Assembly: GCA_011523655.1 (NCBI GenBank)
Contig: WTGH01000070.1
Span: forward strand, 1 to 64,000
Direction of reading: 5' to 3'
Length of the DNA: 64,000 nucleotides
Origin: Rhodospirillaceae bacterium
Lineage (GTDB): Bacteria; Pseudomonadota; Alphaproteobacteria; Bin65
In this document: piece after piece, positions 8,485 through 17,006 of the stretch
Layout of the letters: each line of letters opens with the position of its first letter
Position numbering within the stretch: position 1 is the stretch's first letter
The notes under the pieces: generated by a model
The model's input: only the letters and a program-made list of their open reading frames with translations
Told to the model about the DNA's origin: nothing
The model's database searches: none
Position numbers and translations under genes: made by a program

Positions 8485-9511
8485 TACGCCGCTCCTGCAG
8501 GTCGAGGACCTGGCCGTCCATTTCCGTCTGCCGCTGCCGGTCGCCGAACGGGCGATGGGCCGGAAACCGAAAGTCCTGAAGGCGGTCGACGGCGTGAGCT
8601 TCGCCATCGGCAAGGGCGTCACCCTGTCGGTGGTCGGCGAATCCGGCTGCGGCAAGTCCACCGTCGCCCGGCTGATCGCCGGCCTCTACCGGCCGACCCG
8701 GGGCCGCGTCGCCATCGACGGCCATGACGTGACCGCGGCGCGGGACCGGACGCGGGCGATCCGCCGGCGGCTCACCATGATCTTCCAGGACCCGCAGGCC
8801 TCGCTCAACCCGCGCTGGCGGGTGCGGGACATTATCGCCGAACCGATCAGGGCCTTCGGCATCGCCGGCGACGCACGGGAAACGAGCCGGCAGGTCGACG
8901 GCCTGCTCGAACAGGTCGGCCTCGCCGGCGCCGACGGCGAGAAATACCCGCACGAATTCTCCGGCGGCCAGCGCCAGCGCATCTCGATCGCCCGGGCGCT
9001 CGCCAGCAAGCCGGACCTGATCCTGTGCGACGAGCCGACCTCGGCGCTCGACGTGTCGGTCCAAGCCCAGATCCTCAACCTGATGCGCGATCTGCAGGAC
9101 GAGCTCGGCCTGACCTACCTGTTCATCAGCCACGACCTCGCGGTCGTGCACCACATGTCGGACCGGATCGCGGTGATGTATCTCGGCCGCTTCGTCGAGG
9201 TCGCCGAGGCTGCCGCGCTGTTCGCCTCGCCGCAGCATCCCTATACGCGGCTGCTGCTGGAGACGATCCCCGACCTCGGCATGACCAAGCGCGACCGCGA
9301 GGCGGTGGCCGGCGAGGTTCCCAGCCCGATCGATCCGCCGGGCGGCTGCGCTTTCCACCCCCGCTGCCCCCACGCCGACGAGCGCTGCCGCACCGAGCGC
9401 CCCGACCTGCGCCCGTCACAGTCCGGCGCCGGCGGCGGCGCCGTCGCCTGCCACGCGGTCGAGGAGGGGCGGCTGCCGCCGGCGCCGGCCGGGGAAGCGG
9501 CCGATGGGTGA
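8477..9511 (+). CDS. ABC transporter ATP-binding protein, DppF/OppF type
   Basis: A 344-residue partner ATPase. It has Walker A GESGCGKST, Q-loop FQDPQASLNPRW, signature FSGGQRQRI, Walker B LILCDEPTSALD and switch His in FISHDLAV. The Cys-containing C-terminal extension reads CAFHPRCPHADERC, as in OppF relatives. It is the last gene of the importer operon, which runs binding protein, permease, permease, ATPase, ATPase in one direction with short overlaps. Confidence 0.93.
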   Translation: MADTPLLQVEDLAVHFRLPLPVAERAMGRKPKVLKAVDGVSFAIGKGVTLSVVGESGCGKSTVARLIAGLYRPTRGRVAIDGHDVTAARDRTRAIRRRLTMIFQDPQASLNPRWRVRDIIAEPIRAFGIAGDARETSRQVDGLLEQVGLAGADGEKYPHEFSGGQRQRISIARALASKPDLILCDEPTSALDVSVQAQILNLMRDLQDELGLTYLFISHDLAVVHHMSDRIAVMYLGRFVEVAEAAALFASPQHPYTRLLLETIPDLGMTKRDREAVAGEVPSPIDPPGGCAFHPRCPHADERCRTERPDLRPSQSGAGGGAVACHAVEEGRLPPAPAGEAADG

Positions 9512-9554
9512 GCGGCCGCGCGGCCGGCGGCGGCGGGTGTGCCGGAGGGCGCGG

Positions 9555-9818
9555 CTACCGCTGGTTGCCCAGGCCGCCGTAAATCGCCCGCTTCGCACGG
9601 TCGGCGGAGACGGTCCTGCCGGACCGGTCGCCGGCACCCGGCGCAGCAACCGTCGCACCGTCGGCGGAGGCGGTCCTGGTGAACCGGTCGCCGCTGTCCA
9701 GCACCGGGCCCTGGCAGGCCGCCAGCAGGCCGGCGGCCAGTGCGATACCTGCGAAGCGGCCGAGCGGCGCAAGTCCGCGCGCCGGATCGCGGCCGTATCG
9801 TGTTGAAGAGGAGCGCAT
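9555..9818 (-). CDS. Small lipoprotein of unknown function
   Basis: An 87-residue protein with a lipoprotein signal peptide: MRSSSTRYGRD, a hydrophobic stretch (FAGIALAAGLLAAC) and a lipobox LAAC, so the mature protein would begin at Cys near residue 34. The mature part is short, rich in Ala, Asp, Gly, Arg and Thr, and contains the near-repeat DRFTRTASADGATV / DRSGRTVSADRAKR. AGGGAAAG precedes the ATG by 5 bases, supporting translation. The gene sits alone between the ABC operon and mutM on the opposite strand. No family is recognised. Confidence 0.6.
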   Translation of the reverse strand: MRSSSTRYGRDPARGLAPLGRFAGIALAAGLLAACQGPVLDSGDRFTRTASADGATVAAPGAGDRSGRTVSADRAKRAIYGGLGNQR

Positions 9819-9959
9819 GACACTTTCCCTGTTTCGAAGTCCGTTTCTCGAATCGATATGGCGATTGCAGGGCGCGATACAGCAGGCCGCGCCGCGCACG
9901 GCCGTTCACAGTTTCGCGCGCTCGCCAGCGCGCGGCATCGCTGAACCGGCGCAGGCCTG

Positions 9960-10799
9960 ATGCCCGAACTGCCCGAAGTAGAAACCGTCGTGCGCGGGTT
10001 GCGGCCGGTGCTGGAGGGGGCGGTGCTGGTCCGGGCCGAGGCGCGGCGGCCGGACTTGCGTATCCCTATTCCGCCGGATTTCTCCGAACGGCTCACCGGC
10101 AGGACGGTCCGGTCGGTGCGGCGGCGGGCGAAATACATCCTCGCGGAACTCGACGACGGCGCGCTGCTGATCGTCCATCTCGGCATGTCCGGCCGGCTCT
10201 GCATCGACCGGGGCGACCCTGAGTTGCTGCCCCACGACCATATCGTGCTCAAGACCGACCGGGGCGACACGGTCCGGCTCAACGACCCGCGCCGCTTCGG
10301 CCTGGTCGCGCTCGACCGGGTCGACACCATCGACCGGCACCGCCTGTTCGCCGGGGCCGGCCCGGAGCCGCTCGGCAACGCCTTCAACGGCCCGGCGCTT
10401 GCCGCGAAGCTCAAGGGCCGGCGCACGCCGCTCAAGGCCGCGCTGCTCGACCAGAAGACGGTCGCCGGACTGGGCAACATCTATGTCTGCGAAGCGCTGT
10501 TCTTCGCCGGCCTGTCGCCGATGCGCCTCGCCCGCAATGTCTCGGCGCGGCAGGCCGAGGCGCTCGCCGGGGCGATCAGGGATGTGCTGAACAAGGCCAT
10601 CGCGGCCGGCGGTTCCAGCCTGCGCGACTATGTCCAGCCGTCGGGCGAGCTGGGCTATTTCCAGCACCAGTGGGCGGTCTACGGCAAGGAAGGCGAGGCC
10701 TGTCCGGGCTGCGACTGCGCCGTCGGGAAGACCGGCGGCATCCGCCGCATCGTGCAGTCCAACCGCTCGACTTTCTACTGTCCGCACCGGCAGCGATAG
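9960..10799 (+). CDS. mutM: Formamidopyrimidine-DNA glycosylase (8-oxoguanine repair)
   Basis: A 279-residue bifunctional base-excision glycosylase/AP lyase. The N-terminus [10 protein letters not shown] carries the catalytic Pro2 and Glu3, and the conserved Lys lies in HLGMSGRL-type context. Helix-two-turn-helix residues include [20 protein letters not shown]. The C-terminal zinc finger is odd. It has Cys in ACPGCDC and YCP but ends CPHRQR, where the usual last CxxC cysteine is replaced by Arg, with His one position earlier as a possible ligand. The start is fixed by the family N-terminus. Confidence 0.96.
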   Translation: MPELPEVETVVRGLRPVLEGAVLVRAEARRPDLRIPIPPDFSERLTGRTVRSVRRRAKYILAELDDGALLIVHLGMSGRLCIDRGDPELLPHDHIVLKTDRGDTVRLNDPRRFGLVALDRVDTIDRHRLFAGAGPEPLGNAFNGPALAAKLKGRRTPLKAALLDQKTVAGLGNIYVCEALFFAGLSPMRLARNVSARQAEALAGAIRDVLNKAIAAGGSSLRDYVQPSGELGYFQHQWAVYGKEGEACPGCDCAVGKTGGIRRIVQSNRSTFYCPHRQR

Positions 10800-10889
10800 G
10801 CTAGAACCGGCGCCTCTCCAGCGAAATTGCGGCGAAGACGCAAGGCAAAGCCGATGGCGCGCGCGCTGAGAGAGCAGCGGAGCAGACGA

Positions 10890-11666
10890 ATGGCCTACGA
10901 GAACATCCTCTACGAAACCCGCGGCCCGGTCGGGCTGATCAGGCTCAACCGGCCGAAAGCCTTGAACGCGCTCAATTCGGCGCTGGTCGCCGAGCTGGGC
11001 GACGCGCTGAACAAGGCGCAGGACGACGACGCCATCGGCGCCATCGTGCTGACCGGCAACGAGAAGGCCTTCGCGGCCGGCGCCGACATCAAGGAAATGC
11101 AGGCAAAGTCGTTCCAGGACGTCTATCTGGAGGATTTCATCACCAACGGCTGGGAGGTCGTCACGACGATCCGCAAGCCGGTGATCGCCGCGGTCGCCGG
11201 CTATGCGCTGGGCGGCGGCTGCGAGGTCGCGATGATGTGCGATTTCATCCTGGCGGCGGAGAATGCGCGCTTCGGCCAGCCGGAGATCAACCTCGGTATC
11301 CTGCCCGGCGCCGGCGGCACCCAGCGGCTGACCAAATTCGTCGGCAAGTCCAAGGCGATGGAAATGTCGCTGACCGGCCGGATGATGGACGCCGAGGAGG
11401 CCGAGCGGGCCGGGCTGGTCAGCCGGATCGTGCCGCTCGACGAGCTGGTGGACGAAGCGGTCCGGACCGCGGAAGCCATCGCGAAGCAGTCGCGCCCGGC
11501 GGTCTACATGACCGTCGAGGCGATCGACCGCGCCTACGAGACGCCGCTGCGCGAGGGCGTGCTGTTCGAGCGCCGGATGTTCCACGCCGCCTTCGCGACC
11601 GACGACCGGGCCGAGGGCATGGCCGCCTTCATCGAGAAGCGCGAGCCGAAATTCAAGAACCGCTAG
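10890..11666 (+). CDS. Enoyl-CoA hydratase (crotonase family)
   Basis: A 258-residue cytoplasmic crotonase that should hydrate short-chain trans-2-enoyl-CoA in beta-oxidation. The oxyanion-hole segment is AFAAGADIKEM, and both catalytic Glu are in place: one in GGGCEVAMMCD and one in FGQPEINLGILPGAGGTQRL. Length and motifs match EchA/PaaF-like hydratases. The ATG at 10890 follows a GGAG; an in-frame upstream ATG has no such support. Next in the same direction is a glutathione S-transferase gene, 37 bases away. Confidence 0.93.
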   Translation: MAYENILYETRGPVGLIRLNRPKALNALNSALVAELGDALNKAQDDDAIGAIVLTGNEKAFAAGADIKEMQAKSFQDVYLEDFITNGWEVVTTIRKPVIAAVAGYALGGGCEVAMMCDFILAAENARFGQPEINLGILPGAGGTQRLTKFVGKSKAMEMSLTGRMMDAEEAERAGLVSRIVPLDELVDEAVRTAEAIAKQSRPAVYMTVEAIDRAYETPLREGVLFERRMFHAAFATDDRAEGMAAFIEKREPKFKNR

Positions 11667-11703
11667 GCCGCTTGCCGGGGCGGCGCAAGAAGGAATTTCG
11701 TCG

Positions 11704-12624
11704 ATGGCCGAGCTGATTCTGCATCATTACGAAGGCTCGCCCTTCGCCCACAAGATCCGCGCGATCCTCGGCTTCAAGGGCCTGGCCTGGCGGTCCGTCG
11801 GGATTCCCATGATCATGCCGAAGCCGGACCTGATGCCGCTTTCCGGCGGCTACCGGCGCACGCCGGTGCTGCAGGCCGGGGCCGACATCTATCACGACAC
11901 CCAGCTGATCGCCGCCGAACTGGAGCGCCGGCATCCGGCGCCGACCCTGTATCCGAACGGCGGCGAGGGGATGGCTCACGCGCTCACCTTCTGGGCCGAC
12001 GGCGCCCTGTTCGGCACCGTAACCGGCGCGGCCTTCGCCCATATCGCCGACCGGATGCCGCCGGCCTTCTTCGCCGACCGGGCCGCCATGCGCGGGCAGG
12101 AGCCGGCGCCGCCGGAGAAGATCATGGCCGCCGCGCCCCGGCTGGTCGCGGAGCTGAACCGCACGCTCCACCTGGTCGAGGGCTGGCTGGGCGACGGCCG
12201 GCCCTTCCTGCTCGGCGACGCCGCCGGGCTGGTCGATTTCTCCATATTCCATCCCTTCTGGATGCTGAACCGGGCCGGCCGGAAGAACGCCGCGCTGCTG
12301 GAGCCGTTCTCCAACATCCGCGGCTGGCTCGACCGGATCGCGGCCTTCGGCACGGGGTCGCCGACCGAACTGGATGCGCAGGAGGCGCTGGACATCGCCA
12401 GATCGGCCGACCCGGCCGATCCGGGCGAGAGCGCGCCCGACGATGCCGGGCCGGCCCTTGGGCAGACGGTCTCGGTGCTGGCGGCGGACAAGGTGCCGGA
12501 AGCGGTGGTCGGCGAGGTCGTCGCCGTGCGGCGCAACGAAGTCGTCGTCCGGCGCGCCGACGACCGGGTCGGCTCTGTCCACAACCATTTCCCGCGCTCC
12601 GGCTACATCGTCCGCCCGGCGTGA
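11704..12624 (+). CDS. Glutathione S-transferase family protein with C-terminal extension
   Basis: A 306-residue protein with an N-terminal thioredoxin-like GST domain (LILHHYEGSPFAHKIRAILGFKGL, cis-Pro in GYRRTPVLQ) and an all-helical GST C-terminal domain to about residue 215. The last ~80 residues are an extra segment (VLAADKVPEAVVGEVVAVRRNEVVVRRADDRVGSVHNHFPRSGY) not found in ordinary GSTs. AAGGAA precedes the ATG. The substrate is unknown. Confidence 0.85.
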   Translation: MAELILHHYEGSPFAHKIRAILGFKGLAWRSVGIPMIMPKPDLMPLSGGYRRTPVLQAGADIYHDTQLIAAELERRHPAPTLYPNGGEGMAHALTFWADGALFGTVTGAAFAHIADRMPPAFFADRAAMRGQEPAPPEKIMAAAPRLVAELNRTLHLVEGWLGDGRPFLLGDAAGLVDFSIFHPFWMLNRAGRKNAALLEPFSNIRGWLDRIAAFGTGSPTELDAQEALDIARSADPADPGESAPDDAGPALGQTVSVLAADKVPEAVVGEVVAVRRNEVVVRRADDRVGSVHNHFPRSGYIVRPA

Positions 12625-12670
12625 GCGGCAAGGCCGAGCCGCTGCGAAGACCCGGTACCCGACTAACCAG

Positions 12671-12774
12671 AATGCCACGCCGGACTTGATCCGGCGTCCA
12701 GTGCCGAGCGTAGATTCATGCGCCCGTGGCTCTGGTTCCCGGATCGTCGCTGCGCTCCATCCGGGATGACATCG
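12671..12774. repeat. Dispersed ~100-bp intergenic repeat, copy 2
   Basis: Matches 107-209 block by block (CCGGACTTGATCCGG, GTGGCTCTGG, CCCGGATC, GCTGCGCTCC). It occupies the gap between the GST and photolyase stop codons, which face each other. It could act as a hairpin between convergent genes; no T-tract is seen. Confidence 0.7.
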
Positions 12775-12818
12775 TAGTGAACCGGCGAGAAGGTGAAAGA
12801 AGCGGTCGCAGACCGGAA

Positions 12819-14297
12819 TCAGCCGCCTTTCACCGCCTCATAGGCCGCCAGCGCCGCGCGCCGGGCCGCAGCGTGATCCACGACCGGGCGCGGATAGCTT
12901 TCGCCCAGGCGCACGCCGGCCGCGTGCAGCACCTCCGGCGGCGCTTCCCAGGGCCGGTGGATCCACCGGTCCGGCAGGCCGGCGAGTTCCGGGACGTAGC
13001 GGCGGACATACTCGCCCTGCGGGTCGAACTTCTCGCCCTGGGCGACCGGGTTGAAGATGCGGAAATAGGGCGCGCCATCGGCGCCGCAGCCGGCCACCCA
13101 CTGCCAGCCGCCGCTGTTGTTGGCAAGATCGGCGTCGACCAGCGTGTCCCAGAACCAGGCCGCGCCGTCCTGCCACGGGATCAGCAGGTGCTTGACCAGG
13201 AAAGACGCCGTGACCATGCGCAGCCGGTTGTGCATCCAGCCGGTCTGCCAGAGTTGCCGCATCCCGGCATCGACGAAGGGATAGCCGGTCTTTCCTTGCT
13301 GCCACACCCGCAGGGCTTCCGGATTTTCCTCCCAGGGAAAGTCGGCGAAGCGCGGCTGCAGCGGCGCTTCGGTCAGGTCGGGAAAATGGTGGAGCAGATG
13401 GTACGAGAATTCGCGCCAGCCGAGCTCGGCAAGGAACTTTCGAGGGCCGGCGTCGGCCTCGCCGTCGCCGACGGCGGACAGGCCGTAGATGGCGTGCCAG
13501 ACCTGCCGCGGGCCGATCTCGCCGAAATGGAGATATGGCGACAGGCGGGATGTCGAGACGAGGTCCGGCCGGTCGCGCTCCGCTTCGTATCCGGCGAGTC
13601 CGGTTTCGAGAAAGCCGCGCAGCAGGCGTTGCGCCGCCGCTTCGCCCGGCTGCCAGGCGGCGCGCAGGCCGCCGGCCCAGTCCGGGGCAACCGGCAGCAG
13701 CGCCCAGGTATCCAGCGTTTCGCTTTCAACCGTTGCGGCGGCCGCCGGCCCGGCGAACGCCGGCACGGGCAGGGGCGGCGCGGGCGGTTCCGCCGCCAGG
13801 CAGGCGCGCCAGAAGGGCGTGAACACGCGATAGGGCGCGCCGCCCTTGGTTGCGATTTCCCAGGGTTCGAACAGCAGGGCAGCATTGAAGCTCTCGATCG
13901 CGACGCCCGCCGCCTGCAAGGCCGCCCGTATCGCATCGTCCCGCCGGATCGCCCACGGTTCGTAAAGGCGGTTCCAGTAGACGCCGCGTGCGCCGGTTTC
14001 GGCGATCAATCGTTCAAGGACCGGACCGGCCGCACCGCGCCGCAGGACGAGGCGAAGACCCTGGCTCGCCAGGCTTCGCGACAGCGCCTCAAGGCTGTGG
14101 TGCAGCCACCAGCGCGACGCGCCGCCCGGCGCCCAAGCACCGGCGCTCTCCCGGTCCAGAATGTAGAGCGGGATCACCGGCCGCCCGGCCGCCGCCGCGG
14201 CATGGAGCGCGGGATTGTCCGACAGGCGCAGGTCCTGCCGGAACCAGACGATGACCGGCGCGAGGTCGCGCGCGCCGGTCGGGTGTCCGGCCGTCAC
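12819..14297 (-). CDS. phr: Deoxyribodipyrimidine photolyase (class I type)
   Basis: A 492-residue light-driven DNA repair enzyme. The N-terminal photolyase domain starts PVIVWFRQDLRLSDNPALHAA. The C-terminal FAD-binding part has WREFSYHLLHHFPDL, GYPFVDAGMRQLWQTGWMHNRLRM and the signature NNSGGWQWVAGCGADGAPYFRIFNP. The GTG at 14297 was taken because it begins just before this domain and 35 bases after the glutaredoxin-like stop; no clear ribosome site precedes it, so translation may be coupled to the upstream gene. An upstream in-frame extension lies inside that gene and is not protein-like. Confidence 0.93.
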   Translation of the reverse strand: MTAGHPTGARDLAPVIVWFRQDLRLSDNPALHAAAAAGRPVIPLYILDRESAGAWAPGGASRWWLHHSLEALSRSLASQGLRLVLRRGAAGPVLERLIAETGARGVYWNRLYEPWAIRRDDAIRAALQAAGVAIESFNAALLFEPWEIATKGGAPYRVFTPFWRACLAAEPPAPPLPVPAFAGPAAAATVESETLDTWALLPVAPDWAGGLRAAWQPGEAAAQRLLRGFLETGLAGYEAERDRPDLVSTSRLSPYLHFGEIGPRQVWHAIYGLSAVGDGEADAGPRKFLAELGWREFSYHLLHHFPDLTEAPLQPRFADFPWEENPEALRVWQQGKTGYPFVDAGMRQLWQTGWMHNRLRMVTASFLVKHLLIPWQDGAAWFWDTLVDADLANNSGGWQWVAGCGADGAPYFRIFNPVAQGEKFDPQGEYVRRYVPELAGLPDRWIHRPWEAPPEVLHAAGVRLGESYPRPVVDHAAARRAALAAYEAVKGG

Positions 14298-14331
14298 GCC
14301 CGCGCGAGGAGGAGCTTCCGCGGAAACGGTG

Positions 14332-14964
14332 CTACGCGGCCTTCGGCGACAGCGAGCACCGGCCGCGGTCGGGGTTGGGCTCGACCTCGCGGTCGAGCAG
14401 TTCGCCGAGCATGTCGGCGCCGCCGACATAGGCGCCGTCCAGCCAGATCTGCGGCACCGTGATCGGGGTTTTCGGCCCGACGATCGGCTTGACCCGCGCC
14501 AGCATTTCGTAAAGCGCGCGGGGGTCGCGCACCACGTCGTGATAGGCATAGTCGATGCCCGCTTCGGCGAGATAGGACTTGGCGCGGACGCAGTGCGGGC
14601 AGGTTTCCTTGCCGAAAAGATGATTGCCGGCCGGCGCGCTGCGCCGGGCCCATGCGTCGATCACGGCTTCGGTCAGGACGCCGCGGTTCAGCGCGTGGCC
14701 CTGGCTGACCAGCCGCCCCTCGACGATGACGATGGGCGCGTGCCAGCCGCCTTTCGGCAGGGGACGCCACCATTCGCTCAGCCAGTCGTGAATGTCGACG
14801 GCGACCGGAATGCCGTCGAGTTCATGGGCCATCGTGTCCTGGATCACGTCGAGGGTCAGCGAACACTCGCCGCACGGAATCTTCACCTTGAACGGCCCCC
14901 ATGCGCCGGCCCAGCGGTACAGGGTGACGGCCACGGGAGACGCGGTCGGTTCGGTTGCAGGCAT
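14332..14964 (-). CDS. Two-domain glutaredoxin-like protein
   Basis: A 210-residue protein. The C-terminal half (about residues 117-205) is a glutaredoxin with the redox motif CPHC in KETCPHCVRAKSYL, cis-Pro in ITVPQIWL and GGADML. The N-terminal half (about residues 10-100) looks like a second thioredoxin-fold domain with CGEC in IPCGECSLT and a putative cis-Pro stretch HAPIVIVEGRLVSQGHA. The ATG at 14964 follows AAGGAAAG. The photolyase gene is 35 bases downstream on the same strand. The role of the pairing is not known. Confidence 0.8.
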   Translation of the reverse strand: MPATEPTASPVAVTLYRWAGAWGPFKVKIPCGECSLTLDVIQDTMAHELDGIPVAVDIHDWLSEWWRPLPKGGWHAPIVIVEGRLVSQGHALNRGVLTEAVIDAWARRSAPAGNHLFGKETCPHCVRAKSYLAEAGIDYAYHDVVRDPRALYEMLARVKPIVGPKTPITVPQIWLDGAYVGGADMLGELLDREVEPNPDRGRCSLSPKAA

Positions 14965-15111
14965 GGCCCGTGCTTTCCTTCGATCGTGCCGGGGAAGCCT
15001 ATGCCCGGCCGCGGAGCCGATTCCATTTCGCGGACCGGTTCGCGGCACGCCGGCGCTTATCATCGAACAATAGACATTCCCCGGAACCGGGGTAAACCGC
15101 CTTGCCGGCCC

Positions 15112-15153
15112 GCCGGCGAAAATATGCCGGTGAAAGTATGCCGGCGAAAATGT
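15112..15153. repeat. Three tandem 14-bp repeats
   Basis: GCCGGCGAAAATAT, GCCGGTGAAAGTAT and GCCGGCGAAAATGT follow one another without gaps. They lie in the 308-base divergent region between the glutaredoxin-like gene and the haloalkane dehalogenase gene, about 120 bases upstream of the dehalogenase ATG. A CCCCGG-AA-CCGGGG palindrome lies just before them (15079-15092). They may bind a regulator. Confidence 0.6.
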
Positions 15154-15272
15154 GCTGCGGCATCGGCGGCAATTCCCGATCCGGCGGTTCTCAAGCCGTT
15201 GCCCACGGTTATAGTGCGGCCGACCCGACGGGCCACCCCGTTCCTCCATTGCCACGAACCGGGACTTCCGAA

Positions 15273-16157
15273 ATGGCCGATTCCCTTTCCGCCGCCGACC
15301 CCCACCCCCGCAAATCCGTCGACCTCCTAGGCTCGACGATGCGCTACGTCGATACCGGGTCGGGCGAGCCGGTCGTGCTGCTCCACGGCAACCCGACCTC
15401 CTCCTACCTGTGGCGCAACGTGATCCCCGAACTGGCCGGCAATTTCCGCTGCTTGGCGCCGGACCTGATCGGCATGGGCAACTCGGGCGGGAACCCGTCC
15501 GGGGAATACACCTTTGCCGAACACAGCAAGTTCATCGACGCCTGGCTCGACGCCGTGCTGCCGGCGGGCAGGCTGCGCTTCGTCGTTCACGACTGGGGCG
15601 GCGCGCTCGGCTTCCACTGGGCGGCGCGCCATCCGGAGCGGGTCGCCGGCATCGCCTATATGGAAACAGTGGTCTGCCCGGTCCGCTGGGCCGACTGGCC
15701 GGAGCAGGCGCGCGGCATCTTCCAGGGCTTCCGCTCGCCCAAGGGCGAAGACCTGATCCTGAACCGCAACCTGTTCATCGAGGGCGTGCTGCCCAACGCG
15801 GTGACGCGGGACCTGACCGACGAAGAAATGGCCGCCTACCGCAAGCCCTTTGCCGAAGGCGGCGAGGTGCGCCGGCCGATGCTGACCTGGCCGCGGCAGA
15901 TCCCGATCGACGGCGAACCGCCGGAGGTCGTCGCCGTCGTCGAGGCCTACGGCGCGGCGATGAAGGAAAGCCCAATTCCGAAGCTGTTCGTCAACGCCAG
16001 GCCGGGCAGCATCCTGACCGGCCCGGCGCGCGACTTCTGCCGCAGCTGGGCCAACCAGGAAGAGGTGACGGTGAAGGGGCTGCATTTCGTCCAGGAGGAT
16101 TCGCCGGCCGAGATCGGCGCGGCGTGCAACGATTTCTTTTCCCGACATGCCGGCTGA
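15273..16157 (+). CDS. Haloalkane dehalogenase
   Basis: A 294-residue alpha/beta hydrolase that should cleave carbon-halogen bonds in haloalkanes. Halide-stabilising Asn40 lies in HGNP and Trp108 follows nucleophile Asp107 in VVHDWGGALGFHWA. Glu131 (YMETVV) fits the acid position of subfamily II (LinB/DhaA type), and His271 (GLHFVQEDSP) completes the triad. All five key residues are present and the length is normal. A PaaG-like crotonase gene begins 12 bases downstream and is probably co-transcribed. Confidence 0.9.
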   Translation: MADSLSAADPHPRKSVDLLGSTMRYVDTGSGEPVVLLHGNPTSSYLWRNVIPELAGNFRCLAPDLIGMGNSGGNPSGEYTFAEHSKFIDAWLDAVLPAGRLRFVVHDWGGALGFHWAARHPERVAGIAYMETVVCPVRWADWPEQARGIFQGFRSPKGEDLILNRNLFIEGVLPNAVTRDLTDEEMAAYRKPFAEGGEVRRPMLTWPRQIPIDGEPPEVVAVVEAYGAAMKESPIPKLFVNARPGSILTGPARDFCRSWANQEEVTVKGLHFVQEDSPAEIGAACNDFFSRHAG

Positions 16158-16169
16158 GGAGGCGCAGCG

Positions 16170-16970
16170 ATGAGCGAGAAACTGGTCGAACTGGAAACTG
16201 AAGGCGGGGTCGCCCTTGTGACCATGAACCGGCCGAAGGCGCTGAACGCCCTGAACCGGGACATGACCCGCGCCCTGGTCGAGACGATCAACCCGCTGGA
16301 GCACGACCCGAACGTGCGCTGCGTCGTCATCCGGGGCGGCGACCATTTCATGGCCGGCGGCGACCTCAAGACCTTCCACGCCATGCTGGACCGGCCGCGC
16401 CAGGACAATCTTGTGGCGATCGAGGCTTTCATCCACGAGGTCCACAGCCTGATTATCGCAATCCGGCGCATGCCCAAGCCGGTGGTCGCATCGGTCAGCG
16501 GCGCCTGCGCCGGCTTCGGGCTCAGCTTCATGAGCGCCGCCGACCTCGCCATCGCGGCGGACGACAGCTACTACACCCTCGCCTATACCCTGATCGGGAC
16601 CAGCCCGGACGGCGGCTCGACCTACGCCCTGCCGCGGCTGGTCGGACTCAAGAAAGCGACCGAACTGGCGCTGCTCGGCGACCGGTTCGGCGCCGCGACG
16701 GCGAAGGACTACGGCCTGGTCAACTGGGTGGTGCCGGCAGCCGACCTGGCGGCCGAGACGGAGAAGCTGGCGGCCCGCCTGGCAGCCGGCCCGACCGTCG
16801 CCTACGGGCGGACGAAGGCGCTGCTGCAGCGCTCGCTCGACAATCCGCTGGAACGGCAGCTGCAGCTCGAGGCCGATAATTTCGCGGCCTGCGCCGTCGA
16901 GCCGGATTTCGCAGAAGGCGTCTCGGCCTTCGTCGAGAAGCGCAAGGCGGCCTTTACCGGCAGGGCCTGA
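16170..16970 (+). CDS. Enoyl-CoA hydratase/isomerase family protein, PaaG-like
   Basis: A 266-residue crotonase-fold protein. Both hydratase Glu positions are replaced (CAGFGLSFMSAADL and LAYTLIGTSPDGGS), but the Asp of the SPDGG stretch matches the catalytic Asp of PaaG-type enoyl-CoA isomerases. Isomerisation is therefore more likely than hydration. GAGGAGG lies about 10 bases before the ATG. The gene follows the haloalkane dehalogenase with a 12-base gap. Confidence 0.88.
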   Translation: MSEKLVELETEGGVALVTMNRPKALNALNRDMTRALVETINPLEHDPNVRCVVIRGGDHFMAGGDLKTFHAMLDRPRQDNLVAIEAFIHEVHSLIIAIRRMPKPVVASVSGACAGFGLSFMSAADLAIAADDSYYTLAYTLIGTSPDGGSTYALPRLVGLKKATELALLGDRFGAATAKDYGLVNWVVPAADLAAETEKLAARLAAGPTVAYGRTKALLQRSLDNPLERQLQLEADNFAACAVEPDFAEGVSAFVEKRKAAFTGRA

Positions 16971-17006
16971 GCCCGCCCTGCCGGCCTGCGACGCGGCGGG
17001 ACGGCG

